The translations under genes were made by a program, and so were the position numbers. A stretch of DNA of 64,000 bases. Origin: Strix aluco. Lineage: Eukaryota > Chordata > Aves > Strigiformes > Strigidae. The notes below the pieces were generated by a model that made no database searches, was not told the origin of the DNA, and was given only the letters and a program-made list of their open reading frames with translations. The stretch is taken from NCBI RefSeq assembly GCF_031877795.1, contig NC_133971.1, positions 85,336,446 to 85,400,445 of the forward strand, given 5' to 3'. The first letter of the stretch is position 1, and each line of letters begins with the position of its first letter. Below, piece by piece: positions 56,036-64,000 of the stretch.

Positions 56036-59000
56036 GCTTTTGCCTGCACCAGGATCCTGAATTATCAGCTGACCAATTCTGTACTGCCACTCCCTCGTGC
56101 TGCCTGTCCATATCCATCTCTTTCTTCTGCCAAGCTTCAGCAGCACAAATACACTTTGTGCCAGGCTTCTTTGTTCAGTCTAGCACCACAGCAAGCTGCT
56201 AGTCCATGACTACAGTGTGAGAGATGAGACTAAAACATACATGATTTTGGCTTACACTCAGGTTTTCTTCCCCCAAATTTGACTTTTGATTTGTCTTCCT
56301 ACCTTTTATGTGGTTACCTCATTACTGATGTAATTTTCCAAGGGCATCACTGCTGACATGTGGACAGAAAGTCCTTCTCTTAATTTTGGATGTCTTTAAT
56401 CTAGGACTTCGGTACAAGTGTCCAGCAACTGGGTAGATATATGCACACACAAGCAATACATGCTACAGATACTCATCATCAGAAGATACGTCTTAATGAC
56501 ATAAAACGGCCCCAGCTTTCTAATCAGTTACCTGACAGACAAGCTTATCTTATAGTATCATCTATTTCCATGTAAATGTGAATTCTTGTAACTATTTCAC
56601 AACATTAAGAACTTTCCCATCTCTCTTGAAGTTTCAACAACATACACAAGAAAAAAGGCCAAATAAATTATGAATTATGCAACTGAAAACACAAAAACCA
56701 AAGAACATTTCATGCATAATTATTCCATAAGCCTTGTCAACTCCCAAGCAGTGGAACACTCCAGTGAGTTGTTTGCAAACCTCTGTAACAGTGTAATACA
56801 CATTTCCTTCTAATTCACATGTAGCAGATCCACATAGATACAATCACAAAAAAGAAACCCGACCTCTGTTTTAAAGAAATTAGAATGCCCAATATCTGAG
56901 AGACGTTGTCCCCAGGGGTGATAGTTCAATGGACAAATTACTTTACATGTGCTACTATTTCACATGTACTATGATCCATTACTCTCCACAGTGAATTTGC
57001 TTGTATTGGAGCCAAGAAAAGTCCATTCATGTTTTACATTAATAAATCTAGTAGCTTTCTTGAGCATTAAGATAGTATGAGTATACTCAGGGTCTAAACT
57101 GCTGACCTCCCTCAAGAACAACCGCAGAAGAAAATGCAAATCTCTCTGCAAATCTAAAACTGGAAACAAACACAGCCATAACCATGCCCACTTAGCTCCC
57201 TGTGAGAGTGAGGAAATCAATGGACAATTATAACTTCATTAACTTTGATATGTGCTGCCACCCAGGTGCTGTTCCCACACAGGGAAAGAGCTGTTCCTGC
57301 ACAGGGAAGGTCTAACTTGGAGATAAAAAGGGCTCGAATCAGATTTATTGCCTCAAAATTAAGCAGTGCACTAAAGCAAGTCATTCAAGCTTTTTCCTGT
57401 TTTGGTTTGGTTTGGTTTTTTTTTTTGACATTTAAAACACTACTAAGTTGGAGAAGAGGAAGATGCAAAACAGCCACAGAAGCATAAGCCCAAGGACTGC
57501 TATGGGACTACCTAGCCATCTAAGCAGTAAAGGAGAGGCTTGATACCAAGGGGATAAAACTACGGGAAAGTAAAAGAAAGAAGGAGAGGGCTTACCACCG
57601 TAAAAGAGAACTTTACGTATGCGAAAGAAAGGTGGGGCTTGTGACAGAGAAAAGACAAAAGTGAACTATAACAGCTCAAACATGCTGGAGGACAAAGAAA
57701 CCCAACAAAGCCCCAAAACCCCCTCATCCCCAACAGCTTGTACCATCTGCCTTCCCCCCTTCGGTGGACCCTGCACAGTTTTGATCAGCTGCTTTCTTTG
57801 TAAAGGGAAATGTTTAAGAGCACTTGAAGGTGATATGGAAACATATCAGCCAGAGGTATACTTTGAAAACCCATTTTAGAAAAAGTAAAGAGCATGGAAG
57901 CCATCAGTCTTAGCACATTTCTGTCTGCTTTATAACCTGCTACCTTTTAAAGAGCTTAGCAGCAGCAACAGCAGAAGAGTGCACAGACATTTTGCAGCAA
58001 CTGCTGTGTTTTATCCTGAGAAGACTGCAGAGTTCTGTAAGTCTCTCACATTTCCTCAGCAGATTTCATCTGCAAACAGTCTCCTCTGAAGAAGAGCTTT
58101 AAGGGTCACTGAGGCCATATTATTAAGGTATTATTAGGGAACGGCTTCCTAGCAGCACACTTTTTAGTGTCATGTCCAGTTCTGTTTTTCAGGCAGAGAA
58201 CAGGACTTCCACCACATCCTTAATCTGTGGATATTTTTCTTGATAGTCAGCCTACTTTCCATGGGTTAATTTCTAGCAAATAATGCCAAATTTCTGCAAA
58301 GAAACTCTAACAGGTACTGAGGCTGTTGAAGCATTAACACTTCAGACAGCTGGCATCTGTGTGTGCATCTGATCCCCCTCCCCTTATTAGAAGTGAGAAT
58401 GTGGCAGAATGATTTATTTCAATCCTGCCTGCCAAGTCTATTCAGTCTCTCTTCCTATCAGAGATGCTTCCAATTTGCAGCTCTCCTAAAGCTGATGTGT
58501 CCAAAATAAGATGAAACATTGCTGTCAAGGATGACGTGGATTTTCTATTACTGTCTTTTAATGTCTTCCTAGTAAAGGAAGAGCAGAAGCCCTCTTTGCT
58601 CGGGGTGTTTGTGCTTTCTGGGTCACAGAGGTTTCACAGAGGACAGTGAGAAAACTCCAGTTACCAGTGGGCTCACAGGGAGGCCATCCAGCTGCTGAGC
58701 ACTGGTCAACATCCCAGAGGCAGTGCTAACTGTAAGACTTGGAAAAATCATCCTTTGCGCTACAGTGACTCCAGGGTAGAGTGATCTTGCCAGCCAAGTC
58801 TGGGACACATGACATGTCTACCCCATCTGTTCTACTCTTGGGTTGATGGGGAACAAGGGACACTTGTCAGTGCCTCATCCTGTGCTGCCTTCTCCAGCAA
58901 GGAAGGAAGGGCCAGGTCTGCTGTTCATGGTGCCCTGAGCCATCACTGCTTTGGGGAGAGAGAAAACAAAACAAGCCGGGTAGATCCTAGAGCTTCTGTT

Positions 59001-59808
59001 GTGTCTCAGTTGAGTCTCCCTAGGGGAGATGAAGGCATAAGATAGGTCTGCAGTGCACCTGCTTTCCTGCAGTCAAACGCACTGCTGCCATGACTATTAC
59101 TACCAGTCGCTGAACATATTTTAAAGAGAATATCGGTGTTTCATTTTTATTTGAACATTTTACACATTAGCAATCTAAGTCTTCAGAATGTGCTCAGAGG
59201 AGTGTGCAGCATCCACAGGCTAGCAAGATTACTGGTTCTGAAGGCCCTAAGCACTGTGTTCTAGGTATAAAGTAGGAATTTTATACATTGCCCTGCACAG
59301 GCTGCACAACGCACATGGAGAGTAAGCTCCAGCCGTGATAAGCGTGGTTAGCCGCCACTCATGAGGAAAAAGGAAAACAACTCATGCAGACAGGCACTGC
59401 TCTCCAGCTCAGAGAAGTCATGTCCCCACCCTGAGCCTCCCAACTCTCTTCCACACTGCATACTAGAGAGCAATGTGGAAGATCAGGCTGGAAGGAGGGA
59501 GGGGGGCAGTTTCCCACAGCCAGGCCTGCACTCTTTCTACACCAAAGCCACTGCATGGCCTTTAAGCTAGAAGAAAATTTACTGCCACCGCAGAGTGAAA
59601 GGGCCAGAGATCATCCCAGCTAGGAGGGAAGGAATAGAGCCACACATGAACTGGACCTCTGACCTCAGCAGTTATTCTTCATCAGACATTATCTACATCT
59701 TAATGCCTGGACGCAGCAATGGGACTATTGCCCAGAACTGCTCAGTGTATCGGGTACCATCAAAAAACTACTGGAATGTCAGAACAGGAGTCTCCTTATA
59801 GCACATAC

Positions 59809-59878
59809 CCTCCATTTCTGCAGCAGCAGTACGGTCTTCCAAGTCTTCTTTGCAGATCTGCTCATCACTAGCATAAAA
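59809..59878 (-). other. Exon-like segment with nested acceptors (39 or 70 nt)
   Basis: The donor GTATGTGC at the left edge is good. From the acceptor CCTGTAG the segment is 70 nt; in the phase of exon 62118-62203 it would meet TAG within three codons, so that form would be a poison exon. From an internal, weak acceptor (CTGCAAAG, exon 59809-59847) it is 39 nt and encodes E-DLEDRTAAAEME in frame, joining as KYAME-EDLEDRTAAAEME-EHEKHR. It could also follow the 36-nt cassette at 59976. The acidic insert looks like UNC13-type sequence, but the 39-nt acceptor lacks a pyrimidine tract, so this is tentative. Confidence 0.3.
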
Positions 59879-59975
59879 CTACAGGACACTAAAGCTAATA
59901 TTAGCAACTACAGGTAATAGATTAAAATCTTTGCCTACTCACAACTATAAACTCTAACAAGGAGCATGAACTTAC

Positions 59976-60011
59976 CACTTGGTGAGGTGAACGAGCTCAT
60001 GTTATCCAGAA
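59976..60011 (-). CDS. UNC13B: Candidate 36-nt cassette microexon of UNC13B
   Basis: On the minus strand a pyrimidine-rich tract ending TGTTCCTAAG precedes 36 nt, followed by the strong donor GTAAGTTC. Read in the phase left by exon 62118-62203 (one base carried), it encodes V-LDNMSSFTSPS and again carries one base. Inclusion changes KYAME-EHEKHR to KYAME-VLDNMSSFTSPS-EHEKHR with no frame change, and the other two frames contain stops. The known paralogue sequences I recall lack this insert, so it is either an undocumented or rarely used cassette. Coding use is inferred from borders, phase and open frame only. Confidence 0.5.
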
Positions 60012-60345
60012 CTTAGGAACAGAACATAAGGGAAAACACCATGAAGAAAGTTTGAAGCAAGTGTTATACTCTGGGTTCATGTACACGTATCTCCATAAAA
60101 CAGATTAGCTTTTGTTGCAAAGAGCTCCTGATGCACACATATCTTGGAGCACACCAGAAATGTACCCAGGGATTACTCCACAAACTGGCAAACACAGGAA
60201 TATGGAACTCTCGGTGTAGTTAAACTGGTAGAGAAATTAGCAACTCAAACTGAGAAATGACAGAGCCAGGAGCTGAGGACAGCAAATCTAATCACCATCC
60301 TTCACATCACTTAATCTGTTTCCTTCAATCCTTTCCTTCCCTCAT

Positions 60346-60362
60346 TAAAAAAAAAAAAAAAA
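60346..60362. repeat. Poly(A) run of about 17
   Basis: Uninterrupted A run in the intron between exons 62118-62203 and 54815-54941; the sequence to its left is C/T-rich (CCTTTCCTTCCCTCATT). Confidence 0.8.
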
Positions 60363-62117
60363 TGCAGTGAGCTAATCCAATCAACTGTATTTAAAATACA
60401 TGTAGTAAGGCCTGTAATTGAATTATTGTAGAGCTTTTTCTAAAGGTTATCTTCATAAGTTTCTGGAGAGCAAAGCAGTGAGGAATCATGTTTGCCTCAA
60501 ATAGAATTCTGTACCCTGAGGATTTCTTGAATATCTATTTGGAAGAGACACACACCAACCCAGACTCTATCATTGTTCAATCCTCCTGCAGGACTTGCAC
60601 AGCTAGAGTACAAATACATGTACCATGCAGCTTTTCAGCTTTCATTCAAAATGCAAACCCTTCCCTGTCCATCAACTGCCTTTGTGTCAACTTTTCTCAC
60701 CAAGAAATACTTTGAAGAGGGATGCTCTTTCAGCAAGTATTTGCTATGCAGTGACGAACTCAGGATGGAAACGTTATGTCAATCCTTGTCTTAAGAAGCT
60801 CACAAGTCAAGAAGGATATCAGGAAAAGCTAAAATAAGCCCAGATTCATGAAGGGGGACAGAGTCATAGGGGACATGGTATGAAATGTGCACAGAGAAAA
60901 CCTGGGAGGTAGAGTTAACTTGGGCACTGGCAATCAAATAAAGCCATTTAAACGAGAAAAAAAATTGGTCAGAGTCATGTCCCCTTGGACAGTCAAATTC
61001 ACACACACAATCAGTAACCTTTTTGCAGCTGCATTTTGGATGCAACAGGGAAAGGGAATCTTAGGAAAGTCAGGAACTAGATGTGGAGAGCTGCTGATCT
61101 CATGACTACTGATAAAGGAGGAAGATATAGCACTTTCAACACGTAGAAGAGCAAACTGCGTTATAAATTCCTGAGGGTAAATAAGGACAAAATGGAAAGG
61201 GAAGCCAAAATGTTTGCAGGAGCAAACAGTTTCTAGGGAAAGTGAACATGAAGTTATCACAGTTGCCTTATCTCTAATGCATGAGCAAGTAGTGACAGTC
61301 ACTATAAAAGAGACTTTTCAACATAGTTAGGAGGTCTTAGCCCTTCCTCCCAGTGTCTGTTCTTACATCAACACGACCTCACAAGACAAAGGCACTGTGG
61401 GGTACAAGTGTACATAAAAAGTTCTTAACAAAGAAGTGAGAACATTTTACCCAGACCTGCAGCCTGCTGAATTCAAGCCTAGAGCTGGCAAACAGTGTCC
61501 CCCCACAGCACAGACTCTACCCCTGATGAGTTGACAGAGACTAAGAAATAGATGGAGTCAACTTTCTTTGCTTACAGAGCAACCCCACAGACTGTTCCTG
61601 AACAAAATGCAGGAAACTCTCTTACAGGCAGCATGTAGGGTTTTTTTTTTCTAGAAGTCTGAAGTAAGAGTCTATTAGGCTGTCACTCCTATAAATGAGC
61701 TTAGATCAAACTGGGGACAAATGGATTGAGCATAATTTTGTGAATGACCAAAAGCAGTAACTTGACTTGGTTTTGGAATATGAACACAGCTAGCACACCA
61801 TAGGCAGCACTGGCACTTCTGTTCTATCGCTATATCACCTTACAGATGATCATAAAGCCTGACCTGCAAAATATTGGGAAAACAGCTGGGATGACAATAA
61901 ACAGCTTGCAACACAGACTGACACACAGATCTAGAGCTCATGCAGATCTCAGCCTCTCACCCATAAAGCAGCTGTCCACAGCTGTCTAGTGGAACCACTA
62001 GAAATCCCTGCTCCAAATGGTGGTGCTACTAATGGGCTTAAGCCTCAGTTACACCAAATAGATGGAGAACAAGAGATCAGCAACAAGTCAGCTGGCAGCA
62101 GTGAGAAATTCTCTTAC

Positions 62118-62203
62118 CTTCCATGGCATATTTCATATCCTGGGCAAAAAGACTCCACATCACCTCTGCGCTGATCTTCCCAACAGCAAGCTCCTGAGGA
62201 AAC
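62118..62203 (-). CDS. UNC13B: UNC13B exon (MUN domain), [16 protein letters not shown] block
   Basis: This exon has 86 nt: one base completing Gln, 28 codons ([20 protein letters not shown], then QDMKYAME), and one base carried over. The acceptor is CCCCTCAG|G; a second CAG ten bases inside would shift the frame and is not chosen. The donor is GTAAGAG. The carried G joins AG of exon 54815-54941 to give KYAMEEHEKHR, matching the paralogues exactly. Two exon-like segments lie in the following intron (59976-60011 and 59809-59878), so this junction looks like the site of alternative splicing. Confidence 0.95.
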
Positions 62204-62875
62204 CTGAGGGGACATTTGGGAAAGGCTTTGGCATGTATCAGAGCAAAGGGCTCTTCTTTATTCAGCTCTGAGCTAAACTACAAGCTGAAAAGCTCAACAT
62301 TACAGATGCTTCCTTCATCCTAGATAAATGACCAGGTGGAAATTGGAGATCATGGACTGGACTCTGTGGCATAGATTAAATAACCTGAAAACAACACTGC
62401 TGTTGAGACTGGTTTTAACTCAAAAATCCAGGCCCTGGATGTCTCTCCTAGAAGAGATGCATACAATAATTCTGGGAATGTGATTTCAATGTCCTTGCAC
62501 CTTTTTCCCCTTTCTTGTCGATATTTTTTCTTTGTTTTTTCATTTTTTCTAGTTTTACTAGCTGACAGGTGAACACTAATCTGGTGTCCCCGCCATGTTA
62601 GGGCATAACCCAGCTCTTTGTGTATAATACCTTGTCAGATATCTCCCTCTGTCCTGCCCTGTGGGACTGTTGGAGGAGTATTCACTAGTTAAACAGATTG
62701 GTTTCAGCTTCCTTTCCAATGCTGTGCCAACCCCACCCAATGCAATCTCCCAGTGTTGCACTGAACACCATGTTCCTAAATCACAGCATAAGGTGTTGTC
62801 ACCATGGCACCACTGTGTGCATTAATGTGCATCCCAGAACTGCTCAACATCAGAAAAAACCAAAAGAACTCTCAC

Positions 62876-62996
62876 CCCATTTTCAGGTGCCTCCCTGAGT
62901 TCAGGATTGTAATAATCAGGGTGTTTGTGCTCGAACGCCATCGTAACTGAACCTTTTGAAACTCTTCCATCCCAATCAAAAAGAGTTATTTATATA
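62876..62996 (-). other. Candidate internal first exon with TATA-like element
   Basis: On the minus strand TATATAAATA (62996-62987) precedes an ATG at 62970-62968 (GGGATGG, purine at -3 and G at +4) and another at 62941-62939 (ACGATGG). A consensus-like donor GTGAGAG follows 62876. The frame from the first ATG (MEEFQKVQLRWRSS..., 31 codons plus two bases) ends in the phase that exon 62118-62203 needs. It would therefore make an in-frame N-terminally truncated MUN-C2C product. The TATA spacing puts the expected start close to the first ATG, which weakens the case. No CpG island is present, although three CpGs cluster at 62932-62943. Confidence 0.2.
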
Positions 62997-63035
62997 GACA
63001 GAGACAGATAAGACAGAAAGACAGACAGACAAGAT
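62997..63035. repeat. (AGAC)n imperfect microsatellite
   Basis: Repeats of GACAGA/AGAC units occur (GACAGAAAGACAGACAGACA). The run lies just upstream (minus-strand sense) of the TATA-like element of the candidate internal first exon. Confidence 0.75.
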
Positions 63036-63145
63036 AAGTACTTCTATAAATACACAAGTGACAGAAGAGATAGAAAGCAGTTTAACAAATAAAACAGAGC
63101 ACACAGAGACTAGCATTAGCCATACAGGACATGGAAGATTCTTAC

Positions 63146-63279
63146 TGATTCAGGACTGGGGTATAAGAATTCTTGTCCTCTTCTATGATGGAAACTATCA
63201 AAGTGATGAGTTTGGGCCAGAAATCCAGGTTCCTGATGCTGGGGCCCTGTTCCTCAGGAGGAAGGTCCTGATTTTTGTT
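63146..63279 (-). CDS. UNC13B: UNC13B exon (MUN domain), first coding exon visible
   Basis: This exon encodes 44 codons plus two bases: [20 protein letters not shown], then [16 protein letters not shown] and NSYTPVLN, ending CA| so the next exon supplies G for Gln. The acceptor is CTTCCTCCCCAG and the donor GTAAGAA on the minus strand. PPEEQGPSI(R/K)NLDFW and [18 protein letters not shown] are invariant-looking UNC13 MUN signatures. The reading frame starts at a codon boundary. The exon expected before it (with a YEYIFNNCH-like block in known UNC13s) is not found between 63280 and 64000, so the preceding intron runs off the window. Confidence 0.95.
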
Positions 63280-64000
63280 CTGGGGAGGAAGCCATTGGAA
63301 AACCAGTGTAAATTTAAAGGGGAAAGAAGAAGCTAGCAAATGTAGATCACCACACAAACTCCAAACACAAATTACCCGTGGACCCTTTCTTCTGAAGAGT
63401 TTAAAGTTATTAATGTCTGCTGGCAACTTGCATGATCTAGTGCAAAACACAGTAACAGGCTAAACCATGTTGCTTTCTGGTGGACTCAAACCCAAATAAT
63501 CCCTGTTCTGCCATTTACCACGGCAAGAACATGTCAGGTTCCTGGAGACCTGCCGAGACATCAGTGGCTCTAAGCTTGTTCCAAATACTTGCTTTTTAGA
63601 CACCTGGGTTGATGAGTACATCCACGTTGACATATTGCATGTGCACTATTGCAGACTGGCCAGTAGAGCTCTCATGGATTTGAATCTAGTTTGTGTCTAG
63701 AGGTACCTTCTAAGCCCAGTGCAGGACACTGGGTGCTAGAAAACAAGATAAAATTTCACTGCTTGAGGTTTATCTATGCCTAAGACAGTTTTCTTGATAA
63801 GCGTACATTTGCTCTACTTGGCTTTTGCTCACTCAACACTGCATCAAACCTTCCCTTCACAAATAACTGCTCATGAAATAAAATAGCTGAGGCTGGCAAA
63901 ACAAATCCTAATTAGTGTAAAACAATTATCATCTTCCACTTACTAATTAGTGCTCATTAATTGATTACAAGTTTTGTGCATTCAGAAGATAACAAGTCAC
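63280..64000 (-). other. UNC13B: UNC13B intron, partial (continues beyond window)
   Basis: No further UNC13B exon was found. An exon-like open stretch at about 63375-63440 has a donor-like GTAATT but does not resemble the expected preceding UNC13 sequence. Confidence 0.75.

Larger units (their letters stand above)
54942..62117 (-). other. UNC13B: UNC13B intron (7.2 kb) with candidate alternative exons
   Basis: Contains the L2/CR1-like relic near 55.75-56.03 kb, the exon-like segments 59809-59878 and 59976-60011, and a poly(A) run near 60.35 kb. Confidence 0.85.
62204..63145 (-). other. UNC13B: UNC13B intron (0.9 kb)
   Basis: Contains the AGAC-rich repeat and the candidate internal first exon 62876-62996. 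Confidence 0.85.

Noticed and set aside
55638..56060. 140-codon plus-strand open frame
   Set aside because: It overlaps the ancient LINE relic in the antisense-to-gene strand and shows no domain.
63375..63440. Possible upstream UNC13B exon ([18 protein letters not shown])
   Set aside because: It does not resemble the sequence expected before [12 protein letters not shown] and lacks a good acceptor; the true preceding exon is probably beyond 64000.

Overview
The window is vertebrate nuclear DNA, most likely from a bird. It is AT-leaning and intron-rich with no operons. It carries solo LTRs of families abundant in bird genomes, CR1-type LINE fragments and degraded MIR/L2-like relics. The one gene supported by the sequence is the 3' part of UNC13B (Munc13-2), a presynaptic vesicle-priming protein, on the minus strand. 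Sixteen constitutive exons between 63279 and 13571 can be joined with GT/AG borders and matching phases into one uninterrupted 644-codon stretch ending in TGA. That stretch covers much of the MUN domain and the whole C-terminal C2 (C2C) domain. The first half of the gene lies beyond position 64000. The paralogue call rests mainly on the C-terminal tail ([11 protein letters not shown]) and the linker before C2C, which match UNC13B better than UNC13A or UNC13C as I recall them.

Layout, left to right: 1-12.1 kb is intergenic DNA downstream of UNC13B, with old LINE-like remnants (about 6.86-7.5 and 8.77-9.1 kb) and a complete solo LTR (9266-10268, TG...CA ends, near-matching 5-bp flanks). 12.1-13.57 kb is the probable UNC13B 3'UTR, with an AATAAA followed by a U-rich element. 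13.57-63.28 kb holds exons and introns. The introns contain a second solo LTR (32409-32987), a MIR-like SINE (~53.23-53.37 kb), a CR1 fragment (~53.54-53.66 kb), an L2/CR1-like relic (~55.75-56.03 kb), simple repeats and several short tandem duplications. 63.28-64 kb is the start of the next intron upstream.

The most interesting material is unannotated-looking structure inside UNC13B. There are two candidate 36-nt cassette microexons (59976-60011 and 46434-46469). Each has splice signals and exactly the phase needed to insert 12 residues into the MUN domain without breaking the frame. A nested 39/70-nt exon-like segment (59809-59878) lies beside the first and could add residues or act as a poison exon. 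A possible internal first exon (about 62876-62970) has a TATA-like element, and its open frame would join in phase to the MUN domain. Intronic regulatory candidates are a 13-bp perfect inverted repeat resembling an RFX X-box and a tandem pair of octamer (POU) motifs. No RNA genes, CRISPR arrays, bacterial genes or intact retroviral genes were seen.
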